A stretch of DNA of 64,000 bases, taken from NCBI RefSeq assembly GCF_014197145.1, contig NZ_JACIEZ010000006.1:62001-126000 (forward strand), given 5' to 3'. Each line of letters opens with the position of its first letter. Positions within the stretch are counted from its first letter, which is position 1. The DNA comes from Gellertiella hungarica (GTDB taxonomy: Bacteria; Pseudomonadota; Alphaproteobacteria; Rhizobiales; Rhizobiaceae). The notes beneath the pieces are model-generated. The model saw nothing but the letters and a program-made list of their open reading frames with translations, ran no database searches and was not told the DNA's origin. The position numbers and the translations under genes were made by a program. This document shows, piece after piece, positions 19,232-27,977 of this stretch.

Positions 19232-20182
19232 ATGATTGCCGTCGTCCACGATGTCCTGCCCGTCTTCCTGCTCATCCTCACCGGCTGGCTGAGCGTCCAT
19301 GCGGGCTGGATGAAGGTGGAAACGGGCGAGGCGCTGGGCGATTTCGTCTTCCGGATCGCCGTGCCCGTGCTCCTCTTTCGCACCATTGCCCATGCGGATG
19401 TGGGGGCCGGCACGCCGGTGAAGCTCTGGATCGCCTATTCCTCCGGCGTCACCGTTGCCTGGACGGCCGGTCATCTGGTGGCGACGCGCCTCTTCGGCCG
19501 CGACCGGCGCAGCGGCGTGATCGCCGGGGTCTCCTCGGCCTTCGCCAACAATGTCTTCATCGGGCTGCCGCTGGTGGAGCGGGTGGTGGGCCCGCAGGGG
19601 ATCGTCGCGGTTTCGGTCCTGCTGGCCGTCCACCTGCCGCTGATGATGGTCGCCGGAACCGTGCTGATGGAAGAGGCGGTGCGGCGCGAAACCGGCGTTG
19701 CCGGGCGCGGCGTCGCCGCCATCCTGCGCCAGACGATCATCAACCTGGTGCAGAACCCGCTGATCGTCGGGCTCCTCCTCGGCTCGCTCATGCACTTTTC
19801 CGGCCTGCCGCTGCCCGCCCTTCTCGACACACTGACGGCGCAGATCGCGGGGATTGCCGGGCCCGCGGCGCTGCTTTCGCTCGGCATGGCGCTGAAGAGC
19901 TACGGCCTTTCGGGCAATCTCGGCCTGTCCACCGTCATTGCCGGCCTCAAGCTCCTGCTGCTTCCGGCAAGCGTCTGGGCCTTCAGCCGGGCGCTCGGGC
20001 TTACGCCCGAATGGACGGCCGCCATGGTGCTGACCTCCTCGGTGCCGACCGGGGTGAATGCCTGGCTGATTGCCAACCGCTTCGGCGTCGCGCAGGGCCT
20101 CGCCGCCTCGGCCATCACCCTTTCCACGCTCTTCGGCGTGGCAACCGTCACCTTCTGGGCGGCGCTGGCGGGCATCCGGTAA
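19232..20182 (+). CDS. AEC family transporter (auxin efflux carrier fold)
   Basis: An integral membrane protein of 316 aa with about ten predicted transmembrane helices. It is similar in layout to the AEC (auxin efflux carrier, MdcF/YfdV-like) family, which exports or imports organic anions such as malonate. Features seen are the broken-helix regions around SSAFANNVFIGLPLVERVVG (about 108-127) and SSVPTGVNAWLIANRFG in the second half, which are the characteristic asparagine/proline cross-over segments. The start MIAVVHDVLPVFLL at 19232 places helix 1 at the N-terminus. The substrate is unknown. Confidence 0.88.
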   Translation: MIAVVHDVLPVFLLILTGWLSVHAGWMKVETGEALGDFVFRIAVPVLLFRTIAHADVGAGTPVKLWIAYSSGVTVAWTAGHLVATRLFGRDRRSGVIAGVSSAFANNVFIGLPLVERVVGPQGIVAVSVLLAVHLPLMMVAGTVLMEEAVRRETGVAGRGVAAILRQTIINLVQNPLIVGLLLGSLMHFSGLPLPALLDTLTAQIAGIAGPAALLSLGMALKSYGLSGNLGLSTVIAGLKLLLLPASVWAFSRALGLTPEWTAAMVLTSSVPTGVNAWLIANRFGVAQGLAASAITLSTLFGVATVTFWAALAGIR

Positions 20183-20294
20183 GCGGGCAGCCCGGCTCAT
20201 GCCGTGCCCGGTGGCGCCGGCGGACGGCGGGCGGCACATGCCGTGCCCTCCGCCTCGCTCGTTGCAGGCGGGGCGGCCTCGCCGCCCAACAAAA

Positions 20295-20316
20295 AACCCG
20301 GCACACGGGCCGGGTT
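20295..20316 (-). terminator. Terminator of the cytochrome c gene (bidirectional)
   Basis: Perfect 8-bp stem AACCCGGC (20295-20302) / GCCGGGTT (20309-20316) with a 6-nt loop. On the minus strand it is followed by a run of T (complement of the A run 20291-20296), just after the cytochrome stop codon. On the plus strand TTCTTCG follows, so it can also serve the AEC gene. Confidence 0.85.
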
Positions 20317-20340
20317 CTTCGTTATCCGATGATGCCAGGC

Positions 20341-20901
20341 TTACTGGCCGGGGGTCGGCAGCGGGACCGGGCTGTCGGCCAGCGTTGCCAGATAGGCGAT
20401 CAGGTTGGCGCGCTCTTCGTCCTTCTTCAGACCGGCAAAGCCCATGGCGGTGCCGGGAACATACTTCTTCGGCGCGTGCAGGAAGCCGTTCAGGTGGTCG
20501 AAGGTCCACTTCTCGGAAGCGCCCTTGGAATAGTCCTTCATGGCGGCGGAGTAGGCAAAGCCCTCGTGGCTTGCGATCGGACGATCGACAACGCCCCAGA
20601 GGTTAGGACCGACCTTGTTGGGACCACCCTTGGTCCCGTCATGACAGGCGGCACACTTCTTGAAAACGGCTTCGCCAGCCTTGGCGTCGGCCTTCGCCAG
20701 CAGGTCCGCGATCGGAACGGCAGCCGCGGCAGCCGCTTCGCCACCGCCAGCAGCCTCGCCCGACTCGGCAGCGGCGATTTCAAAGCCCGCCTTCTCGGGA
20801 GCTTCCGACTTGAAAATGCCTTCAGACGCGATGGATACGGACATCAGGACAAAAACGGTTCCCAGAAGGGCACCGACGCCCATGTTCACATATGAATTCA
20901 T
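20341..20901 (-). CDS. cycM: Membrane-anchored cytochrome c (CycM-type)
   Basis: A 186-aa c-type cytochrome. The N-terminal uncleaved membrane helix ([20 protein letters not shown]) is followed by an Ala/Glu-rich linker and a class I cytochrome c domain. Haem attachment is at CAACH (about residue 84). The distal Met ligand is in GTAMGFAG, and the [11 protein letters not shown] segment is typical of mitochondrial-like cytochromes c. The membrane-anchored CycM of rhizobia carries electrons between complex III and the aa3 oxidase, and this is the best reading. The start ATG at 20901 has GGGGAG nine bases upstream on the minus strand. The gene is divergent from kdsB. Confidence 0.92.
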   Translation of the reverse strand: MNSYVNMGVGALLGTVFVLMSVSIASEGIFKSEAPEKAGFEIAAAESGEAAGGGEAAAAAAVPIADLLAKADAKAGEAVFKKCAACHDGTKGGPNKVGPNLWGVVDRPIASHEGFAYSAAMKDYSKGASEKWTFDHLNGFLHAPKKYVPGTAMGFAGLKKDEERANLIAYLATLADSPVPLPTPGQ

Positions 20902-20962
20902 CAGCGAATGCTCCCCATGTAGCCAGTGCCCGGTACAAACAGGCCATCTTGAAATCGCGCGG

Positions 20963-20991
20963 AACCTATGTCTTTTGGACAGCGGTTGCAA
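20963..20991 (-). promoter_or_regulatory. Candidate promoter of the cytochrome c gene
   Basis: On the minus strand TTGCAA (20991-20986) and TAGGTT (20968-20963) are separated by 17 bases. The -10 is a poor match. It lies about 60 bases before the start codon in the divergent cycM-kdsB gap. Confidence 0.35.
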
Positions 20992-21056
20992 CAGTGTTTA
21001 TGGCCTCTTTGCTGAGACTTTTTGACACTTTTTCGCCAGGGAGAGAAGGGCGGCCC

Positions 21057-21812
21057 ATGAATAATCACCGATTTGACCGGTCTCTTGTGCTGATACCGGC
21101 GCGGATGGCCTCCACGCGACTTCCCGGCAAGCCGCTGGCCGACATCTGCGGCCTTCCGATGATCGTGCAGGTGGCGAAAAGAGCCGCCGAAGCGGGCGCT
21201 TCGCGAATCATCGTGGCAACCGACACGCCGGAGATCGTCACGGCCGTCACCGCCCACGGCTTCGAGGCGGTGATGACCGCGGAGAGCCACCAGTCCGGCT
21301 CGGACCGCATCTTCGAGGCGCTGGGCAAGGCAGACCCGGAGGGCAAGGCCGACATCGTCGTCAACGTGCAGGGTGACCTGCCGACGATCGATCCCGGCAG
21401 CATCCGCGCCGCGCTGGCGCCGCTGGAGGATCCTGCGGTCGACATCGCCACGCTCGCCGCCGTCATTCACGAGGAGGCGGAACGGACCAATCCGAACGTG
21501 GTGAAGGTGGTGGGCTCGCCGCTGTCGGCCACGCGCCAGCGGGCACTCTATTTCACCCGTGCGACCGCTCCGCACGGCGCCGGCCCGCTCTACCACCACA
21601 TCGGTCTCTATGCCTATCGCCGCCGGGCGCTGGAGCGCTTCGTCTCGCTCGGGCCGTCGGTGCTCGAAAGGCGCGAGTCGCTCGAGCAGCTGCGCGCGCT
21701 CGAAGCCGGCATGCGCATCGACGTGGAGATCGTTGACACCGTTCCGCTCGGTGTCGATACTCCCGCCGACCTCGACAAGGCCAGGCAGATGCTCGGCCAT
21801 TCCCCTCTCTGA
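21057..21812 (+). CDS. kdsB: 3-deoxy-manno-octulosonate cytidylyltransferase
   Basis: Activates Kdo with CTP to CMP-Kdo, the sugar donor for the lipopolysaccharide inner core; cytosolic. The 251-aa protein has the nucleotidyltransferase signature [20 protein letters not shown] at residues 10-29. It also has the family motifs [27 protein letters not shown] and [17 protein letters not shown]. Length and motif order match KdsB. The ATG at 21057 has GGGAGAGAAGG upstream. pheA follows after 12 bases, so the two form an operon. Confidence 0.97.
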   Translation: MNNHRFDRSLVLIPARMASTRLPGKPLADICGLPMIVQVAKRAAEAGASRIIVATDTPEIVTAVTAHGFEAVMTAESHQSGSDRIFEALGKADPEGKADIVVNVQGDLPTIDPGSIRAALAPLEDPAVDIATLAAVIHEEAERTNPNVVKVVGSPLSATRQRALYFTRATAPHGAGPLYHHIGLYAYRRRALERFVSLGPSVLERRESLEQLRALEAGMRIDVEIVDTVPLGVDTPADLDKARQMLGHSPL

Positions 21813-21824
21813 CGGACCGCCCCG

Positions 21825-22673
21825 ATGACCATGAAAACCAACCGCATCGCCTTCCAGGGCGACTTTGGCGCCAATTCCGACATGGCCTGCCGGGACATGT
21901 TTCCGACCATGGAGCCGCTTCCCTGCCAGACCTTCGAGGATGCCTTCATGGCGGTGGAGAACGGCGATGCGGATCTGGCGATGATCCCCATCGAGAACAC
22001 GATTGCCGGCCGCGTCGCGGACATCCACCACCTGCTGCCGGAATCGCGCCTTCATATCGTCGGCGAGTATTTCATGCCGATCCGCTTCCAGCTGATGGTG
22101 CTGCCGGGTGTCGGCAAGGACGAGATCCGCACCGTGCACAGCCACATCCACGCGCTCGGCCAGTGCCGCAAGATCATCCGCGTCAATGGCTGGAAGGCCG
22201 TCGTGGCCGGCGATACCGCCGGCGCCGCCAAGCTCGTCTCGGAAGTGGGAGACCGCTCCATGGCGGCGCTCGCCCCGCGTCTTGCCGCCGATCTCTACGG
22301 TCTGCACATCCTGGCGGAAAACGTCGAGGATACCGACAACAACGTCACCCGCTTCGTGGTGCTGTCGCGCGAAGAGGTCTGGGCCGAGCCGTCGGACGGG
22401 CTGACGGTCACCACCTTCGTCTTCAACGTGCGCAACATTCCGGCCGCGCTCTACAAGGCTCTCGGCGGTTTCGCCACCAACGGCATCAACATGACGAAGC
22501 TTGAAAGCTATCAGCTGGGCGGGCGTTTCGTCGCGACCCAGTTCTATGCCGACATCGAGGGCCATCCTTCCGAGACGCATGTGCGCCAGGCGCTCGAGGA
22601 ACTGCGCTTCTTTTCCGAGAAGGTCCGCATTCTCGGCGTCTACAAGGGCCACCGGATGCGCAGCCAGCTCTAA
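21825..22673 (+). CDS. pheA: Prephenate dehydratase
   Basis: Converts prephenate to phenylpyruvate in phenylalanine synthesis; cytosolic. The 282-aa protein is a stand-alone dehydratase without a chorismate mutase domain. The catalytic domain (about 1-190) starts RIAFQGDFGANSDMA and holds IPIENTIAGRVADIHHLL and the TRF motif in DNNVTRFVVL. The ACT regulatory domain (about 200-275) has GFATNGINMTKLES, the phenylalanine-binding loop, so feedback inhibition is expected. It is co-transcribed with kdsB (12-base gap), an arrangement common in rhizobia. Confidence 0.97.
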   Translation: MTMKTNRIAFQGDFGANSDMACRDMFPTMEPLPCQTFEDAFMAVENGDADLAMIPIENTIAGRVADIHHLLPESRLHIVGEYFMPIRFQLMVLPGVGKDEIRTVHSHIHALGQCRKIIRVNGWKAVVAGDTAGAAKLVSEVGDRSMAALAPRLAADLYGLHILAENVEDTDNNVTRFVVLSREEVWAEPSDGLTVTTFVFNVRNIPAALYKALGGFATNGINMTKLESYQLGGRFVATQFYADIEGHPSETHVRQALEELRFFSEKVRILGVYKGHRMRSQL

Positions 22674-22694
22674 CGCCGGCGGTGCCGGGCGGCG

Positions 22695-23927
22695 TCAGGC
22701 CGTGACGGCAGGCTGACGTTCCGGCATCATCGCCGCGGGAGGCCACACGCGGTTGCGGCCGTGATGCTTGGCGGCGTAGAGGGCCCGGTCGGCCCTCGAT
22801 ATCACCTCTTCCGGCGTGCAATCCCGCCCGTCTGCCCTGGAAACGCCGAAGCTTGCGGTCACCTGGGGCGCAGTCGGGCTCAGCGGATGGGGAATGGCCT
22901 TCGCTTCCAGTGCCTGCCGGATGCGCTCCGCCGCCTCGACCGCGGTCTCCCCGCCCTCCTCCGCGATCAGCAGCAGGAATTCCTCCCCGCCATAGCGGAA
23001 GGCGTGGTCCCTGCCCTCCCGCAGCTGCTCGATCAGGAGATCGGCCACCCGCTTCAGGCACTCGTCCCCCGCCTGGTGGCCGAGACGGTCGTTGTAGACC
23101 TTGAAATGATCGATATCGAGGATGACGACAGCAAGACGGCTGTGCCAGTCGTCCGGCCCCGCCCGCAGCGCGGCCAGATGCCGATCGAGCGCACGGCGGT
23201 TGAAGAGACCGGTCAGGGCGTCCCGGTTCGATATTCCCTCCATGTGCGCGGCGTGCAGCCGCTCCTTCAGCGACAGGAGGTAGAGCAGGCGCTGCTCCCG
23301 CTCCATCGTATAGGCGGCAACGAGAATGAAGATCGAGCCGGTCACCACCGTCAGCTCGATGGCAACAAGCGTTTCGAAGGAGGCGATGCCCTGCATCGAG
23401 ACGGAAAGGGCAAAGACGATGTTGCAGGCAAGGGCCGCGGCGAAGGAATGGCGGAAAGGCAGGCGCTGGATCAGGCAGGCATAGAGGATGACCAGCAGGG
23501 ACCCCTGATTGTACATCACCTTCAGCGGGTCGGCGCTCTGGACGAGCAGCCAGGCCGTGGCGGCGAAGCTCAGCACCACGTTGATGCTGGCCAGCAGGTT
23601 GCGATGGGGCGCCAGCCGGTTTTCCTGCATGATGAGATAGAGCAGGACCGAGACGGGCGTGACCACGAGCAGCCGCACGAAGACCGCAAGACCGAAAACA
23701 TCCCTCAGAAGAAGATAGTCGGCTATGAGAAACAGGTTGTACAGGCCCATGCCGACCAGCGCGGAGAGCGTCAGCTGCCGGATCTGCCTGGGTCCGGTCT
23801 CGAGATCGTAATCCCGTTCGATGGCGGGCGGGAAACGCAGCCAGCCAAAACGGCCGGAAAGCGCTGCATTCAGCTGTTCTGGGGAAATGTTTGCCGAAAA
23901 GGATGATTGATCCTGCGATGAAGCCAT
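22695..23927 (-). CDS. Membrane-bound diguanylate cyclase (GGEEF)
   Basis: A 410-aa signalling protein. Residues about 54-208 form five or six transmembrane helices, probably a sensor without recognisable ligand motifs. A short linker leads to a GGDEF domain (about 232-395) with an active-site motif GGEEF at 313-317 and the earlier DIDHFKVYND metal/nucleotide segment. It should make cyclic di-GMP from two GTP. At the usual allosteric I-site (RxxD five residues before GGEEF) the sequence reads EGRD, so the Arg is not in place and product inhibition may be absent. It is convergent with pheA. Confidence 0.92.
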   Translation of the reverse strand: MASSQDQSSFSANISPEQLNAALSGRFGWLRFPPAIERDYDLETGPRQIRQLTLSALVGMGLYNLFLIADYLLLRDVFGLAVFVRLLVVTPVSVLLYLIMQENRLAPHRNLLASINVVLSFAATAWLLVQSADPLKVMYNQGSLLVILYACLIQRLPFRHSFAAALACNIVFALSVSMQGIASFETLVAIELTVVTGSIFILVAAYTMEREQRLLYLLSLKERLHAAHMEGISNRDALTGLFNRRALDRHLAALRAGPDDWHSRLAVVILDIDHFKVYNDRLGHQAGDECLKRVADLLIEQLREGRDHAFRYGGEEFLLLIAEEGGETAVEAAERIRQALEAKAIPHPLSPTAPQVTASFGVSRADGRDCTPEEVISRADRALYAAKHHGRNRVWPPAAMMPERQPAVTA

Positions 23928-24037
23928 CGGAAAGTATCGCGCCCCCTCGCTACGAACCGCTTCCTTTCTTTTATAACAAAGCTCTTAAGCAACTACAAAT
24001 GCCTAAACGGGACCATCGGACGGGCAGACCGGGCGTT

Positions 24038-25000
24038 TCAGTTGTCCGGCCAGCTCACCCAGTCGCGCAGCAGGCGATGGGCAATCGCCCCTTCCGGCGG
24101 CGACCAGTGAGCCGCCCCTTCCTCCGCAACAAGGATAGCATGCGCTTCATCCCGGCTGAACCAGCGGCAGTCCTCGAGCTCCGTTTCGTCCCGCCGGATC
24201 TCCGTCGAGCGGGCCTCCGCGAAGCAGCCGATCATCAGCGAATGGGGCATGGGCCAGGGCTGGGAGGCGTGGTAGCGGACCCGGCCCACGTGAATGCCCG
24301 CTTCCTCGAAGGTTTCGCGCCGGACCGAATCCTCGATCGTTTCGCCGGGCTCCACGAAGCCCGCAAGGCAGGAATACATGCCCGGCGGGAAATGGCTTCC
24401 GCGGGCGAGCAGGCACCGGTCGCGCTCCACGTCGACCGCCAGCATGATGACGACGGGGTCGGTGCGCGGAAAGGCGAGGTTCCCGCAGGCGGTGCAGGCC
24501 CGCTTGTAGCCGCCCGCGCGGCTTTCCATCGGCGCGCCGCAGCGCCCGCAGAAGCGGGTGACGGCATTCCAGGAAATCAGGCTGGACGCCTGGGCGAATT
24601 CGCCGAGCAGCTCGCCCGTCAGATGGCCTTCGCGGTAGATCGTGCGGCCGTCGAGCACCTTGAGATGCCGGGCAAAGCGTTCCGGATCGGCCTTTACCGG
24701 CACCGCGAGCCGCGGCTCTCCGGAGCGCCGGTAGCCGAGCAGCACCGCCTCGTCGAAATCGGGCTCCAGCTCCTTCATCTCGTAAAGCGCGAAGAGCGGA
24801 TCGAGAACCTGCCCGTCGTGCTTCAGCACCAGCTTGGCCCCGGAGAAGGCGAAGAGATGGGCGCCATCCACCTTCAGCGCCTGTTCGATGCAGTCCTCCG
24901 CGCGGTGCTCGGACTGGCGATCGAGCGCATTGGCGGCAAAGGCCGTCAGCCGGCTGGGTTCGGGATGGGGCGGAAGACGTTCGAAGATCGATCGGGTCAT
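24038..25000 (-). CDS. nudC: NAD(+)/NADH pyrophosphatase, RNA deNADding NUDIX enzyme
   Basis: A 320-aa NUDIX hydrolase of the NudC type. It cleaves NAD(H) to NMN(H) and AMP and can remove NAD caps from RNA. The zinc ribbon is intact (CGRCG and CTACG about 15 residues later, near residue 185). The NUDIX box follows with Gly at its start, the REXXEE core (RRETFEEAG) and all catalytic Glu residues. The NudC-specific SQPWPMPHS motif comes after it. The N-terminal domain is the poorly conserved dimerisation part. The start ATG overlaps the stop of the HIT gene in an ATGA (25000-24997), so translation is coupled. Confidence 0.93.
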   Translation of the reverse strand: MTRSIFERLPPHPEPSRLTAFAANALDRQSEHRAEDCIEQALKVDGAHLFAFSGAKLVLKHDGQVLDPLFALYEMKELEPDFDEAVLLGYRRSGEPRLAVPVKADPERFARHLKVLDGRTIYREGHLTGELLGEFAQASSLISWNAVTRFCGRCGAPMESRAGGYKRACTACGNLAFPRTDPVVIMLAVDVERDRCLLARGSHFPPGMYSCLAGFVEPGETIEDSVRRETFEEAGIHVGRVRYHASQPWPMPHSLMIGCFAEARSTEIRRDETELEDCRWFSRDEAHAILVAEEGAAHWSPPEGAIAHRLLRDWVSWPDN

Positions 25001-25407
25001 CGGGAGAAAGCCTTGCGGATGCGGGTGATGAAGGCGTCCCTTTCGGGTGCGCCATAGGGTTCTGCCGTGCCGAAGCCCCAGACGGGACGCGGCCAGTTGG
25101 GGTCGCCCTCGCTGCGCGCCACCACATGGATATGGAGCTGGCGGACGATGTTGCCGATGGCCGCGACATTGATCTTGTCGGCACCGGTCAGTCCCTTGAG
25201 AAGGGCGGCGACGCGGTTCGCTTCCGCCGCGGCCAGCTGCTGGTCCTCGGCCGAGAGATCGAAGAGTTCGCAAACGGCCGGCCGGCGCGGGACGAGAATC
25301 AGCCAGGGCCAGCGTGCGTCGTTCATCAGCCTCACCTGGCAGAGGGCGAGATCGAGGAGTAGTTGCGAATCGCGGTCGAGCCGCTCATCCACCTGAAACG
25401 CCTGCAA
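24997..25407 (-). CDS. HIT family protein with altered triad
   Basis: A 136-aa histidine-triad fold protein. HIT enzymes hydrolyse nucleotide-linked substrates such as AMP-lysine or adenylated intermediates. The signature region reads RQLHIHVVAR: Gln90, His92 and His94. The usual first histidine is Gln, while the nucleophilic second and the third are kept. The segments WPWLILVPR and INVAAIGNIV match the family core. Such short HIT proteins are common in Alphaproteobacteria. It overlaps nudC by four bases and lies upstream, so the two probably act on related nucleotide metabolites. It diverges from the SRP RNA gene. Confidence 0.85.
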   Translation of the reverse strand: MQAFQVDERLDRDSQLLLDLALCQVRLMNDARWPWLILVPRRPAVCELFDLSAEDQQLAAAEANRVAALLKGLTGADKINVAAIGNIVRQLHIHVVARSEGDPNWPRPVWGFGTAEPYGAPERDAFITRIRKAFSR

Positions 25408-25464
25408 GCCGGGCCTCCCTTGTCATGCTTCCGGGGATGCTTAGCAGTTTTTTCCGTCCTTGGC

Positions 25465-25493
25465 TTGCATTTGCCGCGGTAATTTCCGATATG
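25465..25493 (+). promoter_or_regulatory. Candidate promoter of the SRP RNA gene
   Basis: TTGCAT at 25465-25470 and GATATG at 25488-25493 with a 17-base spacer. This would start transcription at about 25500, the expected 5' end of the SRP RNA. Confidence 0.5.
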
Positions 25494-25498
25494 TGCCC

Positions 25499-25600
25499 TT
25501 GGGAGGTTGGTGGTGGACGTTCCACTCGCCAACCGGGTCAGGTCCGGAAGGAAGCAGCCCTAACGAGCCCGGCACGGGTCATCGTTCCAGCCTCCCACCC
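25499..25600 (+). ncRNA. ffs: Signal recognition particle 4.5S RNA
   Basis: The universally conserved SRP domain IV sequence is present (GGTCAGGTCCGGAAGGAAGC at 25537-25556, then AGCCCTA), which binds Ffh and targets membrane proteins. The molecule closes into one long hairpin: GGGAGG (25501-25506) pairs with CCTCCC (25591-25596) and TTGG with the CCAG just inside. Length of about 100 nt is that of the bacterial small SRP RNA. It lies upstream of dnaX, as in other Rhizobiales. The 3' end is approximate. Confidence 0.95.
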
Positions 25601-25674
25601 TTCATTTTCATGGGCTTTGCGACAAAGACCCTCGCGCCTTGAGGCGAAAGGGCGTGAAAGGGGCTTGAGACGCC

Positions 25675-27546
25675 ATGAGCGAGATGGAGCCGAACGGCGC
25701 ACAGGGTCAGCCGGCATCCGGCTACCGGGTTCTCGCCCGCAAGTATCGCCCCAGGGATTTCACGGATCTGATGGTCGGCCAGGAGCCGATGGTCCGCACC
25801 CTCACCAATGCCTTCGAGACCGGCCGCATCGCCCAGGCCTACATGCTGACCGGCGTGCGCGGGGTCGGCAAGACCACGACCGCGCGCATCCTCGCCCGCG
25901 CGCTGAACTACAAAACCGCCGAGATCGACCGCCCCACCATCGACCTGAAGATCCCCGGCGAGCACTGCCAGGCGATCATGGAAGGCCGGCATGTCGACGT
26001 CATCGAGATGGACGCCGCCTCCCATACCGGCATCGACGACATCCGCGAGATCATCGAGCAGGTGCGCTACCGCCCGGTTTCGGCCCGCTACAAGGTCTAC
26101 ATCATCGACGAGGTGCACATGCTCTCGACGCAGGCCTTCAACGGCCTGCTGAAGACGCTCGAGGAGCCGCCCGAGCATGTGAAGTTCATCTTCGCCACCA
26201 CCGAAATCCGCAAGGTGCCGATCACGGTGCTGTCGCGCTGCCAGCGCTTCGATCTCCGCCGCATCAGCGCCTCCGATCTCGTCGGCCTCTTCACGGTCAT
26301 TGCCTCCAAGGAAGGCATTCCGGTGGAGCAGGAAGCGCTCGCCATGATCGCGCGGGCGGCGGAAGGCTCGGCCCGCGACGGCCTGTCGCTGATGGATCAG
26401 GCGATCGCCCATGGCGGCGGACGCATCGAGACCGAGGCCGTGCGCGGCATGCTCGGCCTTGCTGACCGTGCCCGCATCGTCGACCTTTTCGAACATGTGG
26501 TGAAGGGCGATGCGGCAGCCGCGCTTCAGGAATTTGCAAGCCAGTACGAGGCGGGTGCAAGCCCGCTGGTGGTGCTGACGGACCTGGCCGATTTCACCCA
26601 TCTCGTCACCCGTTTCAAATATGTGCCCGATGCGGCGAAGGACCCTTCGCTGAGCGAAGTGGAGCGCGTGCGCGGCGCCGAGTTCGGCCAGACGCTCGCC
26701 GTCAGCACGCTCTCGCGCATCTGGCAGATGCTGCTGAAGGGGATTTCCGAAACCGAGGGCGCGGCCCGTCCCGCCGGAGCGGCGGAGATGGTGCTGATCC
26801 GGCTTGCCCATGCGGCAAGCCTGCCCTCGCCGGAAGAGGCGGCCCGCCGGGCGCTGGAGCTTGCGGGCGGCCAGGCCTCCGGGCCCGGTCCGTCACGCCC
26901 CCTGCCGTCGGGCAATGGCGGCGGCAATCCCCAGATGATCAGCCAGAGCCAGGCGATTGCCGGCGGCCAGCCGATGACAACGCCCGCCGCCCGCCCGCAG
27001 GGCCAGCCCATGGCGCGGCTCCAGACGGTGGAGGGCTCGCGGCCATCAGCCGAAACCGTCGGCCGCACCGTCGAGCGGCAGGAGCCTTCCGTCGAGATCC
27101 GCAGCCTCCAGGACATGGTGGATCTCTGCACCGGCAAGGACGCCGTCCTGAAGGCAAAGATCCGCAATTTCCTCAAGCTCGTCCGGCTGGAACCCGGCCG
27201 GCTGGACGTGGCGCTGGCCGAAGGCGCGCCGGCGACCCTGCTCAACGAACTGTCTGCCAAGCTGCGGGAGTGGACCGGCATCTACTGGGCCGTCTCTCTC
27301 AGCAAGGACGAGGGCCAGCCGACCCTGGTCGCGCAGGAGGCGGCCCAGCACGGCGCCCGGCTCGTGGACGCGAAATCCGATCCCGACGTGGCCGCGATCC
27401 TCGCCCGTTTCCCCGGCGCGAAGGTCACCGACGTGCGCATCCGCGTGATCGAGGAGGACGAGGGCGAGGAAGCGGAGATCCAGCCGCCGGCCATTGCCGA
27501 ATCCGAAGAGGGCGACATCTTGCCCGGCGACGACATCCTGTTCTGA
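25675..27546 (+). CDS. dnaX: DNA polymerase III subunits gamma/tau
   Basis: Clamp-loader ATPase of the replisome, 623 aa. The AAA+ module starts with [17 protein letters not shown]. Walker A is [10 protein letters not shown] (60-69), Walker B/DEVH is IIDEVHMLS (about 143-151), and an SRC motif is in [11 protein letters not shown]. The C-terminal part (about 470-623) would be the tau-specific region contacting the polymerase. In E. coli a zinc module with four Cys is inserted after the P-loop helix. Here that segment ([16 protein letters not shown]) keeps only Cys98, so zinc binding is unlikely. I did not find an obvious A-run frameshift site for a separate gamma form. ybaB follows after 40 bases. 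Confidence 0.97.
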   Translation: MSEMEPNGAQGQPASGYRVLARKYRPRDFTDLMVGQEPMVRTLTNAFETGRIAQAYMLTGVRGVGKTTTARILARALNYKTAEIDRPTIDLKIPGEHCQAIMEGRHVDVIEMDAASHTGIDDIREIIEQVRYRPVSARYKVYIIDEVHMLSTQAFNGLLKTLEEPPEHVKFIFATTEIRKVPITVLSRCQRFDLRRISASDLVGLFTVIASKEGIPVEQEALAMIARAAEGSARDGLSLMDQAIAHGGGRIETEAVRGMLGLADRARIVDLFEHVVKGDAAAALQEFASQYEAGASPLVVLTDLADFTHLVTRFKYVPDAAKDPSLSEVERVRGAEFGQTLAVSTLSRIWQMLLKGISETEGAARPAGAAEMVLIRLAHAASLPSPEEAARRALELAGGQASGPGPSRPLPSGNGGGNPQMISQSQAIAGGQPMTTPAARPQGQPMARLQTVEGSRPSAETVGRTVERQEPSVEIRSLQDMVDLCTGKDAVLKAKIRNFLKLVRLEPGRLDVALAEGAPATLLNELSAKLREWTGIYWAVSLSKDEGQPTLVAQEAAQHGARLVDAKSDPDVAAILARFPGAKVTDVRIRVIEEDEGEEAEIQPPAIAESEEGDILPGDDILF

Positions 27547-27586
27547 CAGGACAGCAATTCACCAACGAATGGAAGGAGCTTTGCCG

Positions 27587-27910
27587 ATGAAGGACATCAT
27601 GGGCATGATGGGCAAGGTCAAGGAAATGCAGGCCAAGATGGAGAAGATGCAGGCGGAAGTCGCCGCGCTCGAAGTCGAGGGCAAGTCCGGCGGCGGTCTC
27701 GTTACCCTGCGCATGAACGGCAAGTCCGAGCTGCTCTCCGTCAAGATCGACCCGTCGCTCTTCAAGGAGGACGAGGTCGAGATCCTCGAAGACCTGATCA
27801 TCGCCGCCCACAAGGACGCGAAGGACAAGGCAGAGGCCCAGATGGCGGAAAAGACCAAGGCGCTCACCGCCGGCCTGCCTCTGCCCCCGGGATTCAAGCT
27901 GCCCTTCTGA
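27587..27910 (+). CDS. ybaB: YbaB/EbfC family nucleoid-associated protein
   Basis: A 107-aa DNA-binding protein that forms dimers and binds the nucleoid. It starts with a Met/Lys-rich helix ([20 protein letters not shown]), has the conserved core [20 protein letters not shown] and ends [11 protein letters not shown], all typical of YbaB. The ribosome site GGAAGGAG at 27571-27578 sets the start. The dnaX-ybaB-recR neighbourhood is widespread in bacteria, but here a LysE exporter and a MOSC gene lie between ybaB and recR. Confidence 0.95.
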   Translation: MKDIMGMMGKVKEMQAKMEKMQAEVAALEVEGKSGGGLVTLRMNGKSELLSVKIDPSLFKEDEVEILEDLIIAAHKDAKDKAEAQMAEKTKALTAGLPLPPGFKLPF

Positions 27911-27977
27911 GGCGGGTGTCGACAGCCCGCCCCCGAGGGGGTAGTGTCGGCGGACAGGCACACCGGAGCCGTCCGCC

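Noticed and set aside
16162-20895. An open frame of about 1577 codons on the plus strand across several genes
   Set aside because: It runs over the GNAT gene, the minus-strand dehydrogenase, kinase and cytochrome genes and the plus-strand SH3 and AEC genes. Codon-biased antisense explains it, and the product shows no family features.
21022-21027. TTGACA as -35 of kdsB
   Set aside because: No acceptable -10 lies 16-18 bases downstream, and that position would coincide with the ribosome site.
20892-21056. An N-terminal extension of KdsB by 55 residues
   Set aside because: The extension would overlap the divergent promoter region and part of the cytochrome start. The nucleotidyltransferase motif starts 10 residues after the chosen ATG, as in the family.
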